A DNA stretch of 64,000 nt from Streptomyces sp. NRRL F-5135 (GTDB lineage Bacteria > Actinomycetota > Actinomycetes > Streptomycetales > Streptomycetaceae), in the NCBI RefSeq assembly GCF_000719775.1, contig NZ_JOHR01000012.1, positions 62,001-126,000 on the forward strand, in the 5' to 3' direction. Every line of letters begins with the position of its first letter. Position 1 is the first letter of the stretch. The notes beneath the pieces are model-generated. The model did no database searches and was not told the DNA's origin. It worked only from the letters and a program-made list of their open reading frames with translations. Below are positions 46,101-53,509 of the stretch, piece by piece. The position numbers and the translations under genes were made by a program.

Positions 46101-46289
46101 CTGGCGGGCGGTGTCGAGCTGGACTGGCGCCGCACCCCGGACGGCGTGCTGCACGCGGCGACACTGGAGGGCGTGGCGGCGGGCCTGGCATGGGCGGCGG
46201 GGCAGTGGCCCCGGCGCTTCGAGGTGGCGGCGCTGCTGGAGGACCCGTCGCGGACGGAGGAACTGGCGCGGAACCGCTGGTTCGACTGA
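43158..46289 (+). CDS. Sacsin-like N-terminal ATPase protein (GHKL/Hsp90-type)
   Basis: A 1043-residue protein. Residues about 1-220 form a sacsin/Hsp90-type GHKL ATPase with N-box DRLVVELAQNAADAAARAKV, a G1-like segment VLVAANTGAPLDAAGVESL and G2 VGRFGVGFAAVLAVSDEP. The other 800 residues are unassigned, Leu/Ala/Asp-rich, and contain repeated short segments such as ADLDPEQVTLPDELRAVV. Sacsin-type proteins are thought to be chaperones, and the bacterial versions are uncharacterised. The GTG at 43158 starts just before the conserved region. Only weak ribosome-site similarity is visible. Confidence 0.8.
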   Translation: MSVRTTEGADPFGTARLRRGVLDAWGAAPARFREDANAEEDLALGGYRDRLVVELAQNAADAAARAKVPGRLRLTLGPGAPGSPAVLVAANTGAPLDAAGVESLSTLRASAKREGDESAVGRFGVGFAAVLAVSDEPAVVGRHGGVRWSLTEAREMTRQAAGTSPGLEDELRRRDGHVPLLRLPLPAEGSAPEGYDTVVILPLRDGTATDLVERLLAGIDDALLLALPGLEEVVVETADTVRTLRRAEDGPYVRIEDSAADAPRRWRVARRHGTTDPALLKDRPVEERLRPHWAVTWAVPVDADGAPARPRTAPVVHAPTPTDEPLGVPALLIASLPLDTTRRHPAPGPLTDFLLGQAAEAYAGLLGAWEPVSTATIDLVPGPLGKGELDGRLRAAVLERLPRVAFLAPAVPTEELTALRPFEAEVVEGAGADTVRVLAEVLPTLLPAGFERRAELRTLGVGRLPLGEAIERIAGIERPPAWWRRLYESLAGVDPDRLSGLPVPLASGRTTIGPRQVLLPLPDSGSSADLARLGLKVAHPEAAHPLLEKLGALPATPRAVLTTPQVRAAVAASLDADERWDEGGGYGEDASALDPEELAETVLALVRDAGLEPGDEPWLGALALTDEDGEQAPAGELLLPGSAFASVVREGELAYCDAELADRWGEQPLAACGVLADFTLVRATDVVLDPDELEPRDGDYAEPDDVGLLDAVDVWCEDVLDRVDESPVPPVATEIVAVRDLDLVDDDAWPRALALLARPPLRDALTQPVRILLPDGTTRTVRPYTAWWLRDHPVLDGRRPAGLRAEGGDPLLAGLYDSVDATGFDDAQVLRALGVRTSVAALLDEPGGAAELLGRLADPDRTVTERQLHGLYTALADLDPEQVTLPDELRAVVDGGVRVVDAGEALIADAPDLLPLAGGLPLLPVSPSRVAELAELLQVRRLSDAVPAEVTSDGEEHTVPAAVHALLGPGTPATYVEHEELLAGGVELDWRRTPDGVLHAATLEGVAAGLAWAAGQWPRRFEVAALLEDPSRTEELARNRWFD

Positions 46290-46475
46290 CGCGTGGCGAT
46301 GCGTGGTTCGACGGGCGGCCGGCCGCGGGTGGTTACCGGGTGACGGCGTCGCGCGGTGCCGTCCGGCCGCGGCCCCGTTCGGGTGATGTGCGGACGTGGC
46401 GTCGCTTCTGACGTCACATCCGGCGATCTTCGCAACAACTTCAAAAATGTGTACAACCATTCACGCGCCCCCCGG

Positions 46476-46512
46476 GTCTGGTCTGTCGAGTCAGCTGACT
46501 CGCAGACCAGAC
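46476..46512 (+). promoter_or_regulatory. 37-nt near-perfect palindrome upstream of the DUF5707 gene
   Basis: Bases 46476-46485 pair with 46503-46512 (10 bp) and 46487-46494 pair with 46495-46502 (8 bp), with a single unpaired T at 46486. It lies 65 nt before the ATG and just after an AT-rich stretch (46430-46460, CAACTTCAAAAATGTGTACA), so it is either an operator or a hairpin at the mRNA 5' end. Confidence 0.7.
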
Positions 46513-46577
46513 GGGTCCCGCCGCGCCCGCACACGCGGCTGCCGCACCGCGGGACCCCTTCTCCACTTGGGGAACAC

Positions 46578-47459
46578 ATGCGTATTCGCGCCACTGTCGC
46601 CGCTGTCTCCGGCGCCCTGGCCCTGTCCGCTCTCGTCGGGCCGGCCGCGCAGGCGGCCGACTCCCACCGGGACCGCCCGGCCGACGCGCCGCAGTTCGGC
46701 TTCTCGGCCCAGGACCGGCCCGCCGCCCCGAAGGCGCGGGCGGAGGGGATCGCCGCCGCCAGGGCGAACACGGCCCCGACGATCAGCAAGGCCGTGGTGA
46801 ACGGCGGCAAGCCCATCGTCATGGGCACCAAGGCCACCAAGAAGGTGACGATCTCGATCACCGCGTCCGACGACTCGGGCATCGCGGACGCCGCCACGAT
46901 CCTGTGGATCGGCTCCAGCCTCGAGAACCCGGACGACAACACGTTCTGGTTCGACCAGAACGAGGACACCGCCACGTGCAAGGCGGCCAGTGCCACCACC
47001 TCCACCTGCACGCTGACCGTCACGGTCGACCCGGCCTGGCTGCTCAACAGCGACGCCACGTACTGGAAGGTCGGCGCCCTGGCCATCGCCAAGGACGGGG
47101 ACTTCGTCCAGAAGGACGCGTACACCAAGATCCGTATGCAGCGGCTGTCCAAGCTGGACGTCAACGCCTCCCCGGAGCCGGTGAAGAAGAACGGCACCCT
47201 CACGGTCACCGGCAAGCTCTCCCGCGCCAACTGGGAGACGGGCACGTACAAGGGCTACGCGGGGCAGTCGGTGAAGCTCCAGTTCCGCAAGAAGAACAGC
47301 ACCACGTACACCACCGTCAAGACGGTCAAGGGCTCCAGCACCGGCACCCTCAAGACGACCGTCAAGGCGTCGGTGGACGGCTACTGGCGCTGGAGCTTCG
47401 CCGGGACGGCCTCCACCCCGGCGGTCAACGCCACGGGTGACTTCGTCGACGTGAAGTGA
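46578..47459 (+). CDS. Secreted DUF5707-type protein
   Basis: A 293-residue exported protein. The signal peptide MRIRATVAAVSGALALSALV is followed by an A-x-A near residue 28. The mature part has two beta-rich domains. The first (about 65-180) has APTISKAVVNGGKPIVMGTK, ISITASDDSGI and a cysteine pair (TATCK...STCTLTV). The second (about 195-293) is Ig-like, with VNASPEPVKKNGTLTVTGKL, SVKLQFRKK and VDGYWRWSFAG. This matches a Streptomyces secreted family (DUF5707). The role is unknown. A GGGGAA site precedes the ATG at 46578, and a 37-nt palindrome lies further upstream. Confidence 0.85.
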   Translation: MRIRATVAAVSGALALSALVGPAAQAADSHRDRPADAPQFGFSAQDRPAAPKARAEGIAAARANTAPTISKAVVNGGKPIVMGTKATKKVTISITASDDSGIADAATILWIGSSLENPDDNTFWFDQNEDTATCKAASATTSTCTLTVTVDPAWLLNSDATYWKVGALAIAKDGDFVQKDAYTKIRMQRLSKLDVNASPEPVKKNGTLTVTGKLSRANWETGTYKGYAGQSVKLQFRKKNSTTYTTVKTVKGSSTGTLKTTVKASVDGYWRWSFAGTASTPAVNATGDFVDVK

Positions 47460-47611
47460 CCCGCCCGTCATGATTTTCGCGGTCCTGCGAGAGGGCCGCC
47501 GGCCTCCGGGCCCGGCATGACCTTCGCCCCCTGCCGAACGGATGACCTGGGGGTGGTGTCACCGGGCCCGGAAGGTTCCCGGAGGCCGACGAGGCCGCAC
47601 CCGCTACGGCA

Positions 47612-48838
47612 TCAGGCAGCGTGTGCCGCTCCGCCCGGGACCCGGAGCTCCGGCTCCGCCCGCAGCGCGGCGACGTCCGCCCCGCTCTCGGTCAGCACGC
47701 GCTCGATCTCCGCCGCGGTCTCCGCGTTCGTCCCGGTCTTGTCCAGCAGCGCGGCCAGCAGGTGGGTCGTGCCGACCGTGGGCGCGTTCTGGGCGGCGGC
47801 GGTGAACTGTGTGACGTGCAGGAGCCGGCGTTCGAAGTCGGCGGGGCCGTCGACCTCCGGGGGCTCCTCCGCCGCGACTCCGGTGGTGGGAAGCAGCACG
47901 CGGGCGACGGCATCCTGCCGCACACCGTGTCGGCGCAGGAGTTCCGCCCCCTGGTTCGCTCCCGTCAGTTTTTCGGGCAGCTCACGCCCCGCGACGGTCA
48001 ACGACCGGTCCAGCGCCAGGATCCCCAGCAGCACATCGACGGGCTCCGTCTCCGGCGCCCCGCGCCGCACGGCCCCTCGTGACGCCTCCCCGCGCACCGC
48101 GCTCACGACCGCGGAGCCGAACCCGGCGCCGCCCCCGAATATCCAGGCGCTGAACTTCCGGGCCAGCGGATTACCGCTCTTCCCGAACGTCCCCGCCTTG
48201 CGCAGCACGAACACCGTGCCGGACTCCGGCGCTTCGTCGCTCCCCCGCAACGCGTCGAGCGCGGCCGAGGCAGCCGAGGCATCCAGCTTCTCCAGCACCA
48301 TGGCCTCACGGGCACGCGTATCGGGCAGCTCGACCAGGGCGCGCGCCAGATGACGGACGCGCACCGCGATGGTGCCCTCCTCCCGTGCGGCCTCCAGCGC
48401 CTTGCGCAGACAGGTCCGCAACGCGCCGGTCATCGGCGGGAGTTCGAGGCTCTCCAGCGCCGCCGCGTCCTCCTTCTTCCGGTTCTTCCAGCGCAGCCTC
48501 TTGGCCTCCTCGTGCCGGACCTCCCGCCAGAAGGCGTCGATCTCTCGCTCGTCGTCCGGGCTTCCCGCCGTGCCGTCACCCGCGTCGTCACTGACCCACA
48601 CGGATGTCCCGCGGCACCCGATCGAACCGCCCAGCGAGCCGGAGGCCCTCATTCCGGGTGCGATCGCGGAACCCGCGTCCCATTCACCCGACACGAGCGC
48701 GTACAGCACGCTTTCCGTACCGACGTCCTCGCGTTCCTGATGGGCCACCGCGCGCATCGCCTCCACCAACAGCTTGGCGACGTCCTTCTCGAACTCGGTG
48801 GTAAAGCCCGCGTCGCGGTCGGACGTTCGCTGATCCAT
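47612..48838 (-). CDS. Clp N-domain protein without ATPase module
   Basis: A 408-residue protein with two Clp_N-like (ClpA/ClpC N-terminal repeat) regions. The first is FEKDVAKLLVEAMRAVAHQEREDVGTESVLYALVSGEW (about residues 17-53) with a second repeat near 150-185 (LRKALEAAREEGTIAVRVRHLARALVEL). Another pair lies near 275-390 (FTAAAQNAPTVGTTHLLAALLDKTG). No Walker motifs are present. Clp N-domains bind substrates or adaptors, so this may be a stand-alone adaptor or substrate recruiter. The ATG at 48838 has GAAGG 7 nt upstream. Confidence 0.75.
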   Translation of the reverse strand: MDQRTSDRDAGFTTEFEKDVAKLLVEAMRAVAHQEREDVGTESVLYALVSGEWDAGSAIAPGMRASGSLGGSIGCRGTSVWVSDDAGDGTAGSPDDEREIDAFWREVRHEEAKRLRWKNRKKEDAAALESLELPPMTGALRTCLRKALEAAREEGTIAVRVRHLARALVELPDTRAREAMVLEKLDASAASAALDALRGSDEAPESGTVFVLRKAGTFGKSGNPLARKFSAWIFGGGAGFGSAVVSAVRGEASRGAVRRGAPETEPVDVLLGILALDRSLTVAGRELPEKLTGANQGAELLRRHGVRQDAVARVLLPTTGVAAEEPPEVDGPADFERRLLHVTQFTAAAQNAPTVGTTHLLAALLDKTGTNAETAAEIERVLTESGADVAALRAEPELRVPGGAAHAA

Positions 48839-48881
48839 CGGGTTGCCTTCCCCTCCGTGGTGTTGCCTGCCGAGAAGGACG

Positions 48882-49355
48882 CTAGCTCGCGTTCTCCTGC
48901 TCCGCGTCGGCTGATCGGACATGCTTCCGGTCCGATCGGCCGGGTTCTTCCGTCCGGGCGGGCAGCTTCATGTCGACGACGAAGCTGATCTCGACGACCT
49001 GGCCGGGGAAGGTCAGCTCGGTGACGCCGACGACCGTGGCGGCCGGGCGGTGGTCGCCGAAGTAGGCCAGGTTGCCCTTCGCCGTCGCCGCGGCGTTCCG
49101 CGGCAGGTTCACCACGTACAGGGTCTGCGAGACGACCTGGTTCCGGGTGGCGCCGTAGTGGTCCAGGATCTTGTCCGTGTTGGCGTGGGTCCGCTCCAGC
49201 TGGGCGGCGAAGTCGCCCGCGTGACGGAACTCGCCCGCCTCGTCGAGCGAGAGCTGTCCGGAGACGTGGATCAGATCGCCGGACCTGATCGCCTGCGCAT
49301 AGCCGAAGTCGCTCTCGGCCTGCACGTCGTAGTGGAAGGCATCGATGGTGGTCAC
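48882..49355 (-). CDS. RidA-family protein
   Basis: A 157-residue Rid/YjgF-fold protein. Visible family features are AQAIRSGDLIHVSGQLSLDE, QLERTHANTDKILDHYGATR, TLYVVN and RPAATVVGVTELTFPGQVVEISFVV. Rid proteins hydrolyse reactive enamines/imines. The arginine typical of true RidA in the C-R-x-x-motif region is not obvious, so it may belong to a Rid subfamily with another role. The GTG at 49355 gives the family start. The 25-residue C-tail is charged. It is divergent from an HxlR regulator that probably controls it. Confidence 0.85.
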   Translation of the reverse strand: MTTIDAFHYDVQAESDFGYAQAIRSGDLIHVSGQLSLDEAGEFRHAGDFAAQLERTHANTDKILDHYGATRNQVVSQTLYVVNLPRNAAATAKGNLAYFGDHRPAATVVGVTELTFPGQVVEISFVVDMKLPARTEEPGRSDRKHVRSADAEQENAS

Positions 49356-49404
49356 GGTGCTCGCCCTTCTGTGTCGCTCTCGTGCTCTCTTGTGGTTACT
49401 CGGA

Positions 49405-49425
49405 AACTGTAGGAGAGTGACAGTT
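49405..49425. promoter_or_regulatory. Inverted repeat between divergent ridA-like and hxlR-like genes
   Basis: AACTGT-N9-ACAGTT lies midway in the 109-bp intergenic region, 40 nt from the HxlR start and 50 nt from the RidA start. It is a good candidate operator for the HxlR regulator. Confidence 0.55.
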
Positions 49426-49464
49426 GACCTGGAAGAACGCACTTTTCGGTGACTGAGGAACCTC

Positions 49465-49848
49465 ATGGTGACCAAACAACTGCTCAAGGGCCTCCCCGAG
49501 GACGCGGACCTGAGGCGCGCGGACTCCCTGGCGCGGGAGATCTTCTCGGACGTCGCCAACAAGTGGGCGTTCCTGATCATCGAGGCGCTCGGGGAGCGCA
49601 CCCTGCGCTTCAGCGAGCTGCGGAACGAGGTCGAGGGCATCAGCCACAAGATGCTCACCCAGAACCTGCGCATGCTGGAGCACAACGGCCTGGTCGACCG
49701 GAAGGTGCACCCCACCGTGCCGCCGCGGGTCGAGTACACCCTCACCGAGCCGGGCCGGGGCCTGCGCGCCACGGTCGACGCCATGTGCGGCTGGACCCAC
49801 CAGTACCTCGGTCACATCGAGGAAGCGCGCCGCCGCTCCGGCACCTGA
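49465..49848 (+). CDS. HxlR-family transcriptional regulator
   Basis: A 127-residue winged-helix regulator. HxlR features are DVANKWAFLIIEALGERTLRFSELRNEVEGISHKMLTQ-type helices (about residues 30-68), LRMLEHNGLVDRKVHPTVPPRVEYTLT (wing) and a C-terminal dimer helix. HxlR proteins usually respond to reactive electrophiles or quinones and control the divergent gene, here a Rid-family protein. GAGGAA precedes the ATG at 49465. A 22-bp direct duplication (CCGCTCCGGCACCTGACGGCCG) begins at its 3' end. Confidence 0.9.
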   Translation: MVTKQLLKGLPEDADLRRADSLAREIFSDVANKWAFLIIEALGERTLRFSELRNEVEGISHKMLTQNLRMLEHNGLVDRKVHPTVPPRVEYTLTEPGRGLRATVDAMCGWTHQYLGHIEEARRRSGT

Positions 49849-49939
49849 CGGCCGCTCCGGCACCTGACGGCCGCGCCGTCCGTCCGCCTCTCCGGCTGCC
49901 CATCGGTCCGCCTCTCCGGCCGCTCGTCCGCCTGACTGC

Positions 49940-52585
49940 CTACGCCGGCGCCTTCCGCCCCACCCACCGCCAGACGTACTCCAGCCCCGCCGAGGCCACC
50001 ACCGCGATCGCCACCGCCGCCCAGGGCATCGTCGTCCCGACCAGCTTGAGCGCGAAGAAGTGCTGGAGCGCCGGCACACCCAGCACCACCAGGAACGCCA
50101 CGCCCATCGCGGCCACCAGCCCGACCCGCCACCAGGTGTACGGCCGGGCCACGATCGCCAGGACCCACATCGAGACCAGGAACAGGGTGAGCGTCGCCAC
50201 GCTGGTCTCCGCGTTCAGGGCATCAGGACCGCTGTAGTGGGAGCGCGCCAGCAGGTAGGTGACGAAGGTCGCGACGCCCGCGATGATCCCCGCGGGCACC
50301 GCGTAACGCATCACCCGGCGCACGAAATGCGGCTGCGCGCGTTCCTTGTTCGGGGCCAGCGCCAGGAAGAACGCGGGGATGCCGATCGTCAGCGTCGACA
50401 GCAGGGTCAGGTGCCGGGGCAGGAACGGGTACTCCACCTGGAAGCACGCCACCAGGATCGCCAGCAGGACCGAGTAGACGGTCTTCGTCAGGAACAGCGT
50501 CGCCACGCGCGTGATGTTGCCGATCACCCGGCGGCCCTCCGCCACCACCGAGGGCAGCGTCGCGAAGCTGTTGTTCAGCAGCACGATCTGCGCCACCGCC
50601 CGGGTCGCCTCCGAACCCGAGCCCATCGCCACCCCGATGTCCGCGTCCTTGAGCGCCAGGACGTCATTGACCCCGTCCCCGGTCATGGCGACCGTGTGCC
50701 CGCGTGACTGCAGTACGCCGACCATGTCGCGCTTCTGCCGTGGCGTGACCCGGCCGAAGACCGTGCCCGCCTCGATGGCCTCGCCCAGCTCCTCCCGCCC
50801 GGCGGGCAGGCGCCGGGCGTCGACCGTGCGCTCGGCGCCGGGGAGGCCGAGCTTGGCGGAGACCGCGCCCACCGAGACCGGGTTGTCGCCGGAGATGACC
50901 TTGGCGGCGACCTGCTGCCGGTCGAAGTACGCGAGGGTGTCGGAGGCATCGGGGCGCAGCCGCTGCTCCAGGACGACCAGCGCCGTCGGCCGCGCCCCCG
51001 CCGCCACCTCGGGCGCGGCCAGGTCCCTTGCCGCCACCCCGGCCGCCGCCGGGTCCCCGGGTGCGGTCGCGAGCAGCAGGACGCGCAGGCCCTGGGCGTT
51101 CAGCTCGTCCAGTTCCCGCAGGACCGGATCGCCGTCCGGCAGCAGTACGTCCGGCGCGCCCAGCAGCCAGCGCGTGGGCGGCGCGCCCTCGGCCTCCTCG
51201 AAGGCCGCGCCGCTGTACTTCCGCGCGGAGGAGAAGGGCAGCGTGGCCGCCACCGGCCAGCGCGCGCGGTCGTCTCCGTACGCGTCGAGGACGGCCTGGA
51301 GGCTGGCGTTGGGACGCGGGTCCGACGCCCCGATCGCGCCGAGGACCCCGCGTACGTACGTCTCGTCCGCGCCGCCCAGCGGGCGCAGCTCCCGGACGTC
51401 CATGCCGGCCTCGGTGAGCGTGCCCGTCTTGTCGAGACAGACGACGTCGACGCGCGCGAGCCCTTCGATGGCGGGCAGCTCCTGCACGAGGCACTGCTTG
51501 CCGCCGAGCCGGATGACGCCGATGGCGAACGCCACGGACGTCAGCAGCACCAGCCCCTCGGGGACCATCGGGACGATGCCGCCGATGGTCCTGGCGATCG
51601 AACTCTTGACGTCGGTCTGTTTGACGACGAGCTGGCTGATGATGAGCCCGAGCGCCGTCGGGACCATCATCCAGGTCACGTACTTGAGGATCGTGCTGAT
51701 GCCGCCCCGCAGCTCGGAGCCCACCAGCGTGAAGCGCGACGCCTCCTCGGCGAGCTGCGCGGCGTACGCGTCGCGCCCGACCTTCGTGGCCCGGAACGAG
51801 CCGCTGCCCACGACCACGAAACTGCCCGACATCACCAGATCGCCCGGCCGCTTGACCACCGGGTCCGCCTCGCCGGTCAGCAGCGACTCGTCCACCTCGA
51901 TGCCGTCGGCCTCCACCAGTTCGCCGTCGACCACCACCTTGTCGCCGGGGCCCAGCTCGATGAGGTCCCCCAGGACGATGCCGGAGGTGGGGACCGCGGT
52001 GGCGGCACCGTCCCGCCGCACGACCGGTCTCGCCTCGCCGATCACCGCGAGGGAGTCGAGCGTTTTCTTGGCGCGCAGCTCCTGGACGATGCCGATCCCG
52101 GTGTTCGCGATGATGACGAAGCCGAAGAGGGTGTCCTGGAAGGGCGCGACGAAGAACGTGATCACCCAGAGCACACCGATGATCGCGTTGAAGCGGGTGA
52201 AGACGTTGGCGCGGGCGATCTCACGGGCCGACCGGCTGCTGCGTACGGGAACGTCGTTGACCTCCCCGCGCGCGACCCGCTCGGCCACCTCGGCGGCGGT
52301 CAGCCCGGCGGGCCGGCCGGCGGGCGGCGGGAGTTCGACCGGGTGTACGGGGTCGAGTTCGGCGCCGGCGTCGATGAGGGGGCCGCGACGGGCCGGTCCC
52401 GACGGCCCGGGCGGGGGGACGGGTCCGGCGGGATCGGTGGCGTCGGCGGGATCGGTGGCGTCGGCGGGATCGGTGGCGTCGGCGGGGCCGGTGGTGTCGC
52501 CGGGTCCGCCGTGCGAGCCACGGCCGTGCGGCCCCGAACCGTACGGCTCGGGGCCGTCACCGTCGGTCTTCGCCCGCTGCGTCAT
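49940..52585 (-). CDS. ctpE: CtpE-like P-type cation ATPase
   Basis: An 881-residue P-type ATPase closely resembling mycobacterial CtpE, which imports Ca2+. Key segments are DESLLTGEADPVVKRPGD, GIVPMVPEGLVLLTSVAFAI, QELPAIEGLARVDVVCLDK with DKTGTLTE, KVISGDNPVSVGAVSAKLGL and TGDGVNDVLALKDADIGVAM, with about ten helices. There is no CPC motif and no N-terminal metal-binding domain, so it is not a P1B heavy-metal pump. The N-terminal 75 residues are disordered and include three DATDPA repeats from an 18-bp tandem array. The ATG at 52585 is the only start before the conserved core without GC-rich ambiguity. Confidence 0.88.
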   Translation of the reverse strand: MTQRAKTDGDGPEPYGSGPHGRGSHGGPGDTTGPADATDPADATDPADATDPAGPVPPPGPSGPARRGPLIDAGAELDPVHPVELPPPAGRPAGLTAAEVAERVARGEVNDVPVRSSRSAREIARANVFTRFNAIIGVLWVITFFVAPFQDTLFGFVIIANTGIGIVQELRAKKTLDSLAVIGEARPVVRRDGAATAVPTSGIVLGDLIELGPGDKVVVDGELVEADGIEVDESLLTGEADPVVKRPGDLVMSGSFVVVGSGSFRATKVGRDAYAAQLAEEASRFTLVGSELRGGISTILKYVTWMMVPTALGLIISQLVVKQTDVKSSIARTIGGIVPMVPEGLVLLTSVAFAIGVIRLGGKQCLVQELPAIEGLARVDVVCLDKTGTLTEAGMDVRELRPLGGADETYVRGVLGAIGASDPRPNASLQAVLDAYGDDRARWPVAATLPFSSARKYSGAAFEEAEGAPPTRWLLGAPDVLLPDGDPVLRELDELNAQGLRVLLLATAPGDPAAAGVAARDLAAPEVAAGARPTALVVLEQRLRPDASDTLAYFDRQQVAAKVISGDNPVSVGAVSAKLGLPGAERTVDARRLPAGREELGEAIEAGTVFGRVTPRQKRDMVGVLQSRGHTVAMTGDGVNDVLALKDADIGVAMGSGSEATRAVAQIVLLNNSFATLPSVVAEGRRVIGNITRVATLFLTKTVYSVLLAILVACFQVEYPFLPRHLTLLSTLTIGIPAFFLALAPNKERAQPHFVRRVMRYAVPAGIIAGVATFVTYLLARSHYSGPDALNAETSVATLTLFLVSMWVLAIVARPYTWWRVGLVAAMGVAFLVVLGVPALQHFFALKLVGTTMPWAAVAIAVVASAGLEYVWRWVGRKAPA
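52427..52480. repeat. 18-bp tandem repeat, three copies, in ctpE
   Basis: Three perfect copies of GGCGGGATCGGTGGCGTC encode DATDPA repeats in the cytoplasmic N-tail of the P-type ATPase. Confidence 0.95.
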
Positions 52586-52785
52586 GGTTTCGACGGTACG
52601 GCCGGGGCCGGGGGTTCACCCGCCGAGCGGCCCGAAGATCAGACCTGGGTACGAGCGGATACGGGAAGGATCGTCCTGTGGCACTACGCGGGTCGGGGAC
52701 GGCGGCGGCGCCGCGCGGTCGCGGACGGCGGTGGCGCTACGCGGGTCGGGGACGACGGCGGCGCCGCGCGGTCTTGGACGGCGGT

Positions 52786-53121
52786 TCAGCTCTTCGCCGC
52801 GTCGTCGCTGTTGGCGCCGTTGACGGACTCCTCGGCGTGGCGGCCCGCCTCCGCCTTCTCCGCCGCGGCCGCCGACGCCCGCTTGATCGCCGCGTCCCGG
52901 CCCCGTACGTACCAGAGGCCGATGAGCCCGAGCCCGCCACCGGCCAGGCAGGTCCAGATCCACCAGGCGTGACCGTGCTCGCTGTACCAGCCGTAGAACG
53001 GCAGCTGTACCAGGAAGAGCACGAACCAGATGATCGTGCCGCCCGTGACGGTGCCGACGACCGGACCTTCCAGAGGCTCGGGCGCCTCGTGCCGCGGGGG
53101 TGACATCAGTGAACCGGTCAT
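52786..53121 (-). CDS. DUF2530 membrane protein
   Basis: A 111-residue protein with two helices (about residues 27-46, TGGTIIWFVLFLVQLPFYGW; about 53-70, WIWTCLAGGGLGLIGLWYV), then RGRDAAIKRASAAAAEKAEA and an acidic/Ser tail, matching the actinobacterial DUF2530 family. The function is unknown. The ATG at 53121 lies 6 nt after TAGACT on the minus strand, the classical arrangement of a Streptomyces leaderless gene. It is divergent from an NCS2 permease. Confidence 0.85.
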   Translation of the reverse strand: MTGSLMSPPRHEAPEPLEGPVVGTVTGGTIIWFVLFLVQLPFYGWYSEHGHAWWIWTCLAGGGLGLIGLWYVRGRDAAIKRASAAAAEKAEAGRHAEESVNGANSDDAAKS

Positions 53122-53509
53122 GGCAGCAGTCTATGTGGGGGTCGGTACGCGCCGGAGGACGGTGGGCAGGCCGGTCGCCGCAAGGGTCTACGCGCGGAGA
53201 TAGCGATCTTTGTCCTATGTGTTCATACTGAAACGGTTTCTTGTTGACCGGTTTTGTTCGTCTGAACATCCAATGGACATCGGATGGACCGGATGGACCC
53301 GGGACGGACTCGGATGGGCATCGAAGTCTGATCGAGTCTTGCAGTCGCCCGGCAGGTGACAGCACAGTCGTGACAGCGCGGTCATGACGGCGCGGTCATG
53401 ACAGCCGGGTCACGACCGCGCGCGGTCACGCGTCGCGCAGCGCATCACAAGACGACACCCGCCCCCCGCCGGCATCCCCATGTCCGCCGCATCACGACTG
53501 AGGTCCCGC
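53122..53509. other. Intergenic region upstream of the NCS2 permease gene
   Basis: These 388 bases are unusually AT-rich for this genome around 53200-53270. They contain GAAACGGTTTC (53230-53240), an 11-bp perfect palindrome that could be a LacI-type operator. Downstream is a GGATGGA direct-repeat stretch (53270-53325) and three GTCATGAC(G/A)GCGCGG-type repeats (53370-53410). No gene is supported. Confidence 0.5.
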
